This document shows, in pieces, positions 10,528 to 18,610 of a DNA stretch of 47,467 bases (position 1 is the stretch's first letter; each line of letters begins with the position of its first letter). The position numbers were made by a program, and so were the translations under genes. Below the pieces are notes generated by a model. The model had not been told where the DNA came from and made no database searches. It was given only the letters and a program-made list of their open reading frames with translations. The DNA lies in contig CAMYXF010000014.1 of NCBI GenBank assembly GCA_947303185.1, positions 1 to 47,467 on the forward strand, written 5' to 3'. The stretch is from an uncultured Clostridia bacterium (GTDB taxonomy: Bacteria; Bacillota; Clostridia; Saccharofermentanales; Saccharofermentanaceae).

Positions 10528-10555
10528 TTGTTTTTTCATCAAAAGAAAATATAAT
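10528..10555 (+). promoter_or_regulatory. dacA promoter
   Basis: TTGTTT at 10528-10533 and TATAAT at 10550-10555 with a 16-base spacer. Transcription would begin near 10562, inside the longest possible reading frame, which rules out the ATG at 10559 as a start and supports 10586. Confidence 0.65.
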
Positions 10556-10585
10556 GTTATGGTCAAAATCAAAATGGGAGACCTT

Positions 10586-12016
10586 ATGAAAGCATTCGGC
10601 AAAAAGATTTTAACCGGCATCACTGCCCTTTTCATCACTGTAACAAGCTTCTTAGCTTACACAGGCACAGTTGTTTTGGCCGATGAGACCACACCCGACG
10701 ATCCAAATGACGGTATCGTCACAGCTTCTGAGCGCAAGACTGACCTTTTGAGCGAGGTTCATGAAGATGCGCCTGAGGTCTCTGCTTCTTCTTATATTCT
10801 TTACGACGCAACCAGCGGCACGATCCTTTTGGGCAAGGACTACGATGTCCAGAAAGAGCCTGCCTCAATGACAAAGGTCATGACAGTCCTTATCGCTTTG
10901 GAGCGTCTCGACATGAACGAGACCGTTACAATCACCGAAGAGATTGCCGAAGCCATGGATGAGATCACTTCCGACTACGTTAAGCTCGGCCTTCAGGAAG
11001 GCGAAGAGATCAGCGTACAGGACCTTGTTTACGCTGCAGTACTCAAGTCAGCCAACGATGCCAGCCTTGCGCTCGGCATGTACATGGGCGGCACAGAAGC
11101 AGGTTTCTGCGAGATCATGAACGCTAAGGCTTCTGAGCTCGGATGCATCAACACCCACTTCTCTTCAGCTTACGGTCTTTCTGACCCCAATAACGTTACA
11201 ACTCCTTACGACATGGCCCTGATTCTTAACGAAGCCGTATCAAACACGAGCTACTCAGAGATTGCCAAGACTCTTAACTACACGATCAGCGCCACAAACA
11301 AATACAGCAGCGAGAGAGACCTCTCCAACAGCAACAGGTTCGTAAACACTACAACATACGGTTACGAGTACTATGCCGGCGGTAAGACCGGATTTACGAA
11401 TTCCGCAGGTTACACCCTCTGTGCAGCTGCCAAGAAGAACAACAGAACGCTCGTCGGATGCGTATTTAACGCTGATGACCCTGATATCAGATATTCTGAT
11501 CTTATTAGACTTTTCGAGTACGGCTACTCAACATTTGCAACGGTTGAGATCACGGAAGCCGAGTTTACTCCCCTTGTCGAAGAAGCGAACATGCAGATTG
11601 CAGACCTCCTGTCCGACACGAACCTTTATGTGTCCGAACAGAGAGTCGTTCTTGACCAGTACATCACGACAACATCTGCAAGAGCCCAGCTCGGAAGCAC
11701 CAACAGGATCGACCTGTCCAAGACGGTCATTGATACCCAGGTGGATGAACAGACACTTGAGATACCGCTGTGCAAGGTCTATTCGGATAAGACCTATCTC
11801 ATAGGCACCCTTGTCATTGAGATTCAGAAAAAAGCCGGTGTCGTTGAAGTAAATCCTGAGAAGATCACCAATCTTACCAGCGTAAGAAGCATTCTCGTTA
11901 CTTTCGCCGTATTGTCGGGACTTATTCTCCTGCTCGTAATCGTGCTCCTCATCTTCCGCGCACGCATAATCAAGCGCAGAAGAGACGAAGTCACAAAGCG
12001 CGCAAATATGCTCTGA
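10586..12016 (+). CDS. dacA: Serine D-Ala-D-Ala carboxypeptidase (low-molecular-weight PBP, DacA type)
   Basis: 476 residues. Trims the terminal D-Ala from peptidoglycan pentapeptides outside the cell. A signal peptide occupies residues 1-32. The S11 active-site motifs are complete: S94-M-T-K97, S155-A-N157 and K267-T-G269. A C-terminal domain (about residues 330-430) follows, and a hydrophobic segment near 440-460 with a basic end (RARIIKRRRDE) anchors it to the membrane. In-frame ATGs also occur at 10559 and 10574, but GGGAG sits 5 bases before the ATG at 10586 and the -10 box overlaps the upstream choices. The stop is only 3 bases from the end of the convergent fur-family gene, with no terminator between. 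Confidence 0.93.
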   Translation: MKAFGKKILTGITALFITVTSFLAYTGTVVLADETTPDDPNDGIVTASERKTDLLSEVHEDAPEVSASSYILYDATSGTILLGKDYDVQKEPASMTKVMTVLIALERLDMNETVTITEEIAEAMDEITSDYVKLGLQEGEEISVQDLVYAAVLKSANDASLALGMYMGGTEAGFCEIMNAKASELGCINTHFSSAYGLSDPNNVTTPYDMALILNEAVSNTSYSEIAKTLNYTISATNKYSSERDLSNSNRFVNTTTYGYEYYAGGKTGFTNSAGYTLCAAAKKNNRTLVGCVFNADDPDIRYSDLIRLFEYGYSTFATVEITEAEFTPLVEEANMQIADLLSDTNLYVSEQRVVLDQYITTTSARAQLGSTNRIDLSKTVIDTQVDEQTLEIPLCKVYSDKTYLIGTLVIEIQKKAGVVEVNPEKITNLTSVRSILVTFAVLSGLILLLVIVLLIFRARIIKRRRDEVTKRANML

Positions 12017-12019
12017 TAA

Positions 12020-12448
12020 TCAGGATTCGCTGTTATTGCATTCGTTGCAGATCCCGTAGAAAACAGTTCTCTTAGGATCAAGTACAAAGCCGTGTTCTTC
12101 TGACACGTGCTCGAAAAATGCATTAATCTCCTCGCAATTAAGGTGGATAAGCTTGCCGCACTGCTCACATTTCATGTGATAGCACTTTCCGTGGCTGCAG
12201 TGCTCCGTACCTATGAATTCGTAGCAAGCGGGAGATTTCTCATCGATGATGTACTTATTTACAAGGCCGTCGGTCGTAAGGCGGTCCAATCTTCTGTAGA
12301 TCGTAGCCTGACCGATATTTATTCCCTGGCTTCTGAAATGATCGGATATTTCCTGGCTCGTGAAGTGCGAACCCGCATTATCCTTAAGGAAATTAAGGAT
12401 CTCACAAGACTGCTTGGTATTATATGAGCCGCTCTTTGTTCTGCCCAT
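12020..12448 (-). CDS. Fur-family metal-dependent regulator (Zur/PerR/Fur type)
   Basis: 142 residues, normal length. Winged helix at residues 10-75 with the recognition segment GINIGQATIYRRLDRLT. The dimerisation domain has the structural zinc cysteines C94-x2-C97 and C134-x2-C137, and a His/Cys-rich stretch (TEHCSHGKCYHMKC) that probably forms the sensory site. Which metal or signal it senses (Zn, Fe, peroxide) cannot be decided from sequence alone; the cysteine-rich stretch leans to zinc. A perfect inverted repeat over its own promoter suggests autoregulation. Confidence 0.9.
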   Translation of the reverse strand: MGRTKSGSYNTKQSCEILNFLKDNAGSHFTSQEISDHFRSQGINIGQATIYRRLDRLTTDGLVNKYIIDEKSPACYEFIGTEHCSHGKCYHMKCEQCGKLIHLNCEEINAFFEHVSEEHGFVLDPKRTVFYGICNECNNSES

Positions 12449-12468
12449 CTTAATCCTCCGATCTGTAA

Positions 12469-12483
12469 CTAACTGTAAGTTAG
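12469..12483. promoter_or_regulatory. Putative Fur-family operator
   Basis: CTAACTGTAAGTTAG, a perfect 6-3-6 inverted repeat, overlapping the -10 box and the likely transcription start of the fur-family gene 20 bases before its ATG. Shape and place fit a Fur/Zur box used for autorepression. Confidence 0.65.
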
Positions 12484-12510
12484 GATATTAGGGTCAGATA
12501 GAATTGTCAA
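12482..12510 (-). promoter_or_regulatory. Promoter of the fur-family gene
   Basis: On the minus strand TTGACA (12510-12505) and TATCCT (12487-12482) with a 17-base spacer; a GGAGG-type site (GGAGGA) follows before the ATG at 12448. The -35 is a consensus match. Confidence 0.75.
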
Positions 12511-12608
12511 TGTATAAGAAGTTTATTAGTTAATATGCTATTATAAGTTTTTATGGACACAAACAGCTCAGCTGCCTTTATTTATATTAATAAATACGGA
12601 AGTCGTAG

Positions 12609-14462
12609 ATGGAAAACGTACAGGTTAAGAAGAAGAAAAAGATAAATGTCGAGACCGTAGTGGTCTTCGTAATATTAGCGATAATCATATTCCTCTTTGC
12701 TTTGTTCATGAAGGACATCATGATTCCTCTGTTCAAGATGCAGATGGACAATGACCTTGACGGAGCAAGCGAGCTTTTGAGGAGCACCGGCATATTCGGC
12801 GGCGTCAGCGTCATTCTCATCGAAGCGCTGCAGATGATCATCATCTTCGTATCCGCAGAGTTCATACAGATCGCGAGCGGCCTTAGCTACCCCATCTATA
12901 TCTCACTTCCCTTGTGCGATATCGGCATCTGCCTTGGTGCCACCATCATCTTCATGCTCGTACGTGTATTCAAGGTAAACAGCTCAACATATGAGAAGAA
13001 TCGCGGCATGATCGACAAGATCGCCTCCAATGCCAAGGACCGTAATATCGTGATCCTTCTCTATCTACTCTTCTTCATGCCGTTCATTCCTTTCGGTGCC
13101 ATCTGCTATTACGGCGCAAGCACAAAGATCTCATACGGCAAATACATGCTTACGGTATCCACCAGCGCCATTCCTTCAGTAGTCGTATCCGTACTCATCG
13201 GTCAGGCAGGAAAGCTCTTCTTTACTAACAGCATCCCGCTCTGGCTCCTGGTACTCATCGTTATCGCTCTGTCAGTAATGCTTTTCGCGCTGATCTACTG
13301 GTTCATGCACAAGTTCGTCCTCAAGGGAACGGATAAGACACCGGATTCCCTTTTCTTCGACATTTTCTTCATGGTCGTTAAGCTCATCCAGCTTGGCAAG
13401 AAGAAGCCTGTCGTAGACGATGAACATATCTTCAAAGCCGATGCTCCCTATCTGATACTTTCAAATCACGAGAGCTTCATGGACTTCTTTTATCTGAACT
13501 ATATTTCCAATCTTAAGAGCCCTGCTTATGTCTATAACCGCTACTACTTAACCAGTCCGCTGTTCAACATAATGCAGAGCCACTGCGGATTCATTCCCAG
13601 AAGACTGTGCGCTGACGATCCTGAAGCAGACGCGAAAATCGAATCCACCATAAAGCACGGCTTCCCTGTAGTCATGTTCCCCGAAGAGCGTCTCTCACCT
13701 GACGGACGTTCTCTGAGCTTCGCCCGTAAAGATGCTGCATTCTACAAGAAGCTTGATGTCGACATCGTTCTCGTAAAGATCGATGGCGGATACTATGCTC
13801 ATCCGAAGTGGCGCAGAAGAAAGTATTCATCAGACATCAAGGTTAAGGTTGAGCGCGTTCTCAAGCGCAGTGAGATCGCTTCAATGTCTGAAGACGAACT
13901 TAATAAGATCATCAGAGACACGCTCTATAACGATGCTTCTAAGTCCAATATCTCTTACCGTCAGGGCGGCAAGGCAAATGGGCTCCAGAAGGTTCTTTAC
14001 CGTTGTGCAGACTGCGGCAAGCTCTATACGACAAAAGGCAGCGGCAACGACTTCAAGTGCTCTGCATGCGGTAAGGTCCACACTTTTGATAAGAAGTATC
14101 ACTTCACTGATGACATGCATTCAATCGCAGGATACTACGAAGCTATCCGTCAGCTTGAAGAAAAGGATCTTGATTCCCTCAACCTGACAGCAAACGTTAA
14201 GATGAAGGTCTTCTCTGACAAGCTTAGAGTTACAAAGCGCGAAAACGGCGTATGCACACTCGACAAAGAGAACTTCAAATACAAGTCCGGAACTGAAGAA
14301 TTCACCATTCCTGTTAAGGATATCCAGGCAATTGTTTATAAAGCCGGAAAAAGATTTGAACTCTACCACGACGGTAAACTTCACTTCTTCTATCCCCGTG
14401 AAAACCCGAATCAGGTTGCTCGCTGGTCATTACTTGCAGATCTGATCAACGCAAACAGATAA
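12609..14462 (+). CDS. Fusion: DedA/VTT membrane domain + PlsC-like acyltransferase + zinc ribbon
   Basis: 617 residues. Residues 15-35 and about 60-235 form a multi-pass membrane domain resembling the SNARE-associated/DedA (VTT) family, with FMPFIPFGAICYYGA as the conserved re-entrant segment. Residues about 275-440 match 1-acylglycerol-phosphate acyltransferases: the catalytic H287-x4-D292 (NHESFMD) and the acceptor-binding block FPEERLSPDGRS. A zinc ribbon follows (C466-x2-C469, C484-x2-C487), then a ~110-residue C-terminal domain rich in beta strands. I infer a membrane enzyme that acylates a lysolipid or related acceptor, with the VTT part moving or presenting lipid. Start set by GGAAG 6 bases before the ATG. 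It stands alone and ends at a strong terminator. Confidence 0.8.
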   Translation: MENVQVKKKKKINVETVVVFVILAIIIFLFALFMKDIMIPLFKMQMDNDLDGASELLRSTGIFGGVSVILIEALQMIIIFVSAEFIQIASGLSYPIYISLPLCDIGICLGATIIFMLVRVFKVNSSTYEKNRGMIDKIASNAKDRNIVILLYLLFFMPFIPFGAICYYGASTKISYGKYMLTVSTSAIPSVVVSVLIGQAGKLFFTNSIPLWLLVLIVIALSVMLFALIYWFMHKFVLKGTDKTPDSLFFDIFFMVVKLIQLGKKKPVVDDEHIFKADAPYLILSNHESFMDFFYLNYISNLKSPAYVYNRYYLTSPLFNIMQSHCGFIPRRLCADDPEADAKIESTIKHGFPVVMFPEERLSPDGRSLSFARKDAAFYKKLDVDIVLVKIDGGYYAHPKWRRRKYSSDIKVKVERVLKRSEIASMSEDELNKIIRDTLYNDASKSNISYRQGGKANGLQKVLYRCADCGKLYTTKGSGNDFKCSACGKVHTFDKKYHFTDDMHSIAGYYEAIRQLEEKDLDSLNLTANVKMKVFSDKLRVTKRENGVCTLDKENFKYKSGTEEFTIPVKDIQAIVYKAGKRFELYHDGKLHFFYPRENPNQVARWSLLADLINANR

Positions 14463-14473
14463 CAAAACAAATT

Positions 14474-14506
14474 AAAGAGGCTGCCTCACATGAGACAGCC
14501 TCTTTT
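14474..14506. terminator. Bidirectional terminator after the acyltransferase fusion
   Basis: Stem AAAGAGGCTG paired with CAGCCTCTTT, extended inwards by CTCA/TGAG after one mismatch, followed by TTTTA. It separates the plus-strand fusion gene from the end of the minus-strand kinase operon and can serve both. The stem core resembles the hairpin at 32413-32438. Confidence 0.88.
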
Positions 14507-14527
14507 ATCGCGCAATTATTATTCTGG

Positions 14528-17500
14528 TTATCTGGCCTGGTCGTATTCCCAGATAAGTTCTTCCAGTGTCTGATACAGACGGTCAGGTTCGACAGGTTTG
14601 GAAAGATGAGCATTCATTCCGACCTGCAATGATCTCTGAACATCTTCGTCGAAAGCATTAGCCGTCATTGCGATGATCGGAATTATCTTTGCATCCGGTC
14701 TTTCGAGAGCTCGGATTGCTTCTGTTGCCGCAAGACCATCCATTTCAGGCATGCGTACATCCATGAGGATTGCATCGTAATAACCTTCTTTGCTCTTTTC
14801 GAACATATCGAGAACTATCTTACCATTCTCAGCATGATCGATCTCAGCGCCTCTTACCATGATGATCTGTTCCATGATCTCAGCATTGATAAGCACGTCT
14901 TCTGCCATCAGGATACGTCTGCCCTTAAGCTCGGCACGGCTCTTCTCCTTGAACAGACTCATGCTGTTCTTGCGGGCGATTCGCTCGAACTCATCTATTA
15001 CGTTGGATGCGAAAAGCGGCTTTGCAAGGAAGCTGTCTACGCCTGCATGAAGCGCTTCTTCCATGATCTCATCCCAGTTAAATGATGTAAGGATAATTAC
15101 CGTAGTCTCTTTTGCATAACGCTGACGGATCTGACGTGCTACGTCGATACCGTCCATCTCAGGCATCTTCCAGTCAAGAAGAACGAGATTATAAGGTTCA
15201 TGCTTTGCGTGACATACTTCAAGCATGTTAAGAGCTTCCTGTCCGCTGTAGCATGTATCTGCCTTGATTCCTGCTTCATCCAATACAATGCGGGCATGCT
15301 CTGCTGCGATTTCTTCATCATCGACTACAAGAATTCTCATATCCTTCGGATTAACGTAGTTTGTAGATGTGAACTGGTGCTCGCAGTTATTGAGCGTGAT
15401 AACAACAGTAAATTCTGTACCTACGCCCTTCTCGGATTCAACGGAGATCGTACCGTTCATGAGCTCAACGATATTCTTGGTGATAGCCATTCCGAGTCCG
15501 GTGCTGCCGTATCTGTTATTGCGGCTGCTGTCTTCCTGTGCAAACGTATCGAAGATCCTCGGAATGAATTCTTTCTCCATTCCGATACCGGTATCCTTGA
15601 TGGTAAGCTTGAGCGTTGAATGATCGCCGTAAACAGCCATACGCTCAACTACGAACTGAATGCTTCCGGGTGCATCAGTGAACTTAATAGCGTTGGACAG
15701 AATGTTGATGATGATCTGCTTAAGCTTCATATCATCGCCGATGTAGTAATCGCTTACACCACCTGTTACGCGGCATTCATAGTGAAGTCCCTTCTCATTA
15801 CACTGGGACATAACCATCGTGTTGATCTGTTCGAGCATGTTGCTGAACGAGAACTCTTCCTTACGGATAATGAGACGGCCTGATTCGATACGGCTCATGT
15901 CGAGGATATCGTTAATGAGTCCTAAGAGATGGCGCGCACTGCCGCCGATCTTCTCTAAGTATTCTCTGGTATCTTCTGTCAGAGTCTCATCACGGAGCGC
16001 AAGGCTGTTGAGACCGATGATGGCATTCATAGGAGTACGGATCTCGTGGCTCATGTTGGACAGAAACGCTGTTTTCGCTTTATTGGCCTGCTCTGCTGCA
16101 TCCAGAGCCTGAGCAAGAGCCTGGTTCTTTTCCATCGTATCGCGCATTTCTTCGTCGATTACGGTAAGTCCCAATCCTACTGTATGGACCATCTTATCGT
16201 CACGCTCATCAGGATGACGTTCACCTGCCATACGGATCATCTCGTAGTATTCTTTTCCGTCTCTCTGGGCAAGATAGCGGTATACGATTATGAGATTATC
16301 AGCCAATGCCTTGCGGATGTTATCAGGATCTATGAACTTAAAGAATCCGTCACGGTAGCTCTCAGCAACGGAGTTATTCGCATATTTCGCGAAGAACTCA
16401 TAGTAAGGGAAATGAACACCTTCAGCCGGCTGTTCCTTATCGGTGGGATCGGCTCTATAGCAGACGGCATCGTCATTATCGAGATCGATGTGATAAACAC
16501 AGCGGTAATCTGATGCCAACGCGGTGATCATCTTATCCTGCTGTTCTCTGTGATGGTACTGCTCCAGGATCTCGGCATTTGCCTTCTCCAGTTCTTTTCT
16601 TGCATTTTCTTTATTAGTGATTTCACGTCTTGATCTTCTTTTGTCGCGGATAAGCAATGCGATTATTATCGCCGCAATTACAAGCATTGCAGTTCCGAAC
16701 AATGCCATATTATCACGCAGCATATCGAGCGCTGAATATGAATACAGCTGGTCTGTATATCTGAATGCAAGGTTCTGGGCGTAATCTTCTCCGACGAGAC
16801 TGATACCGCGGTTAAGCAGTCTTAATAGTCCTGCATTACCGATCTGTACGCCGAAGCATCTGTCGTCTTCATATGAAGTCTGCAGCTGGGACAATCTTTT
16901 GTAGCGAGAGTTTCTGAGAATATCGTTTGCTCTCAGACCATTTAATGTTGTACATCCCACATCACCGTCAATGACAGCCTTAAGGCAGGAATCAACTGAC
17001 GGATAGAACGTAATCTCCGCATCAGGATAATAAGTCAGAACAAAATAGTACTGCATGCGGTTATTCTCATTTACGGCAAAATGCTTCAGCGTATCGTCTG
17101 AATAATCGCCTGAGTACACTATTTCTGTTGCTGCGGATATTACTGAAGTCGACTGGAAGATACCATTCTCTTCAGAATAGAACAGACCGCCTCCGACAGG
17201 AAATGCCGTATCGATATTACCCTGCTCAAGATCTGAGATCATGTCATCGTAACTGTCATAGCCCTTATAAGTTACAGACATATCCTGGATGCCAAGACCC
17301 TCAACGATCTTGGGAACATAGTCTTTTACGAGTCCTGTCACATTGCCTGATGAATCAGTATCACTGTATGGAAGATAATTATTCAGGTATCCTACCCTGA
17401 GCTCATTATGTTCTGAAAGCCACTGCTTTTCCGCTTCAGATAAAGCACGGCTCGAAATGCTTACAGGATAGAATTTATTACGAAGATTGTTGATATAGTT

Positions 17501-18238
17501 CGGCTCATTAACGGCAAGTTCAGTCTGCGCCTCATTAAGTTCGGCAAGAAGGTCCGGCCTTGATTTGGTTACGCACAAAAAGTACTCAGATGTTCCGAAC
17601 GGACACAAAAGCTCAGCATGATCTCTTCCATAGGCACCGTCACCTTCGGCTGCAAGAATATCAATGTCGTGCTTGTCGAACGCTTTGAAAAGAGGTTCGT
17701 AATCGTTGAACTTAACGACTTCAGCCTGGATTGAATGTTCATTCAGGAAGTTCTGAAGAACATCGACCATGGCACTGTCCAGGACACCGATTTTCCTTCC
17801 GTTTAACGTAGTGATATCAAGTGTAATGTCATCATCTACATCATGCTTTACAAGACTGTAGGTCTCATTACCCATAGCAGCATCAGGGTAGCCGATAATG
17901 GCTTCTCTTTCTTCCCTCCACGCAAGGCCTGCAAGGAAATCGATATCCCCGTCCAGAAGCATCTGGTAGAGATCACCGAATTCACCGTAAACATATTCAT
18001 AACGCCAGCCTGTATATTCGGAAAGCTTCTGATAGTACTCATATGCATAACCGGTCTTTACGGTACCCTCGGCTGCGCCTTCCTGGAACACTTCCTGCTC
18101 ATAGTAACCGACCTTTACAGTATCGCCTGAAGGGCCGGCAGCACGGACATTTTGGGGAAACAGAGCAACAACAAGTACAACAACACAAAGAAATGCTGAA
18201 AGCAATAAGCTTTTATTCTTATTCAGCTTATGAACCAT
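14528..18238 (-). CDS. Hybrid sensor histidine kinase with two extracellular solute-binding domains and two receivers
   Basis: 1,236 residues. A signal sequence (residues 1-34) is followed by two PBPb-type domains in tandem (about 40-265, starting VKVGYYEQ, and 275-505, starting LRVGYLNNYLPYSD), a membrane helix at 511-531, a coiled-coil linker, a PAS-like region (about 570-700), the HisKA domain with phospho-accepting H731 (SNMSHEIRTPMNA), a HATPase_c domain (DTGIGM, GSTGLGMAI), and two receivers with D1022 (LLDWKMPEMDG) and D1160 (LMDVRMPEMDG). The extracellular parts probably bind an amino acid or similar small ligand. An ATG (18238) 8 bases after AGGAG is preferred to the GTG at 18241. 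Last gene of an operon with an HPt protein and a c-di-GMP phosphodiesterase. Confidence 0.93.
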   Translation of the reverse strand: MVHKLNKNKSLLLSAFLCVVVLVVALFPQNVRAAGPSGDTVKVGYYEQEVFQEGAAEGTVKTGYAYEYYQKLSEYTGWRYEYVYGEFGDLYQMLLDGDIDFLAGLAWREEREAIIGYPDAAMGNETYSLVKHDVDDDITLDITTLNGRKIGVLDSAMVDVLQNFLNEHSIQAEVVKFNDYEPLFKAFDKHDIDILAAEGDGAYGRDHAELLCPFGTSEYFLCVTKSRPDLLAELNEAQTELAVNEPNYINNLRNKFYPVSISSRALSEAEKQWLSEHNELRVGYLNNYLPYSDTDSSGNVTGLVKDYVPKIVEGLGIQDMSVTYKGYDSYDDMISDLEQGNIDTAFPVGGGLFYSEENGIFQSTSVISAATEIVYSGDYSDDTLKHFAVNENNRMQYYFVLTYYPDAEITFYPSVDSCLKAVIDGDVGCTTLNGLRANDILRNSRYKRLSQLQTSYEDDRCFGVQIGNAGLLRLLNRGISLVGEDYAQNLAFRYTDQLYSYSALDMLRDNMALFGTAMLVIAAIIIALLIRDKRRSRREITNKENARKELEKANAEILEQYHHREQQDKMITALASDYRCVYHIDLDNDDAVCYRADPTDKEQPAEGVHFPYYEFFAKYANNSVAESYRDGFFKFIDPDNIRKALADNLIIVYRYLAQRDGKEYYEMIRMAGERHPDERDDKMVHTVGLGLTVIDEEMRDTMEKNQALAQALDAAEQANKAKTAFLSNMSHEIRTPMNAIIGLNSLALRDETLTEDTREYLEKIGGSARHLLGLINDILDMSRIESGRLIIRKEEFSFSNMLEQINTMVMSQCNEKGLHYECRVTGGVSDYYIGDDMKLKQIIINILSNAIKFTDAPGSIQFVVERMAVYGDHSTLKLTIKDTGIGMEKEFIPRIFDTFAQEDSSRNNRYGSTGLGMAITKNIVELMNGTISVESEKGVGTEFTVVITLNNCEHQFTSTNYVNPKDMRILVVDDEEIAAEHARIVLDEAGIKADTCYSGQEALNMLEVCHAKHEPYNLVLLDWKMPEMDGIDVARQIRQRYAKETTVIILTSFNWDEIMEEALHAGVDSFLAKPLFASNVIDEFERIARKNSMSLFKEKSRAELKGRRILMAEDVLINAEIMEQIIMVRGAEIDHAENGKIVLDMFEKSKEGYYDAILMDVRMPEMDGLAATEAIRALERPDAKIIPIIAMTANAFDEDVQRSLQVGMNAHLSKPVEPDRLYQTLEELIWEYDQAR

Positions 18239-18254
18239 CACATGATCTCCTAAG

Positions 18255-18596
18255 TTATACTAAAAGGCCGGCAAGCTCAGAACGCTTTTCCGATATAGTC
18301 TTAAGATACTCCGAATAATCAATGTCCTTTTTCTCGCGGAGAAGATTTGTTAACTCATAAACAGGCTCATATATCGGCGTTAATGCCAGATTGCCGAGCA
18401 CACCCTTGAGAGAATGCGCTGCTTCAAACGCTGCATCAAAATTCTTTGCAGCTACTGCATCTTCAAGAGCCTGGAAATTCTTATCATCAACGACCCTGCC
18501 GATCAGTTTGAAATAAAATGCCTCATTTCCCATGCAGCGGGTTAAACCTTCATCCGTATTGCAGCCTAACTGTTTAAGAGCATCTATGGTAAGCAT
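18255..18596 (-). CDS. Free-standing HPt phosphotransfer protein
   Basis: 113 residues. A four-helix HPt domain with the phosphorylated histidine H61 in AAHSLKGVLGNL. It should carry phosphate between receiver domains of the kinase downstream (14528-18238) and the receiver of the EAL protein upstream. The ATG at 18596 has AGGAG 8 bases before it; an upstream TTG in frame at 18614 overlaps the previous gene and is less likely. It lies 14 bases after the EAL gene and 16 before the kinase. Confidence 0.92.
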   Translation of the reverse strand: MLTIDALKQLGCNTDEGLTRCMGNEAFYFKLIGRVVDDKNFQALEDAVAAKNFDAAFEAAHSLKGVLGNLALTPIYEPVYELTNLLREKKDIDYSEYLKTISEKRSELAGLLV

Positions 18597-18610
18597 CAAT
18601 CCGTCTCCTC

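Noticed and set aside
10559..10585. Upstream start codons of the carboxypeptidase gene (10559 and 10574)
   Set aside because: The -10 box at 10550-10555 puts the transcription start after the first, and neither has a ribosome binding site.
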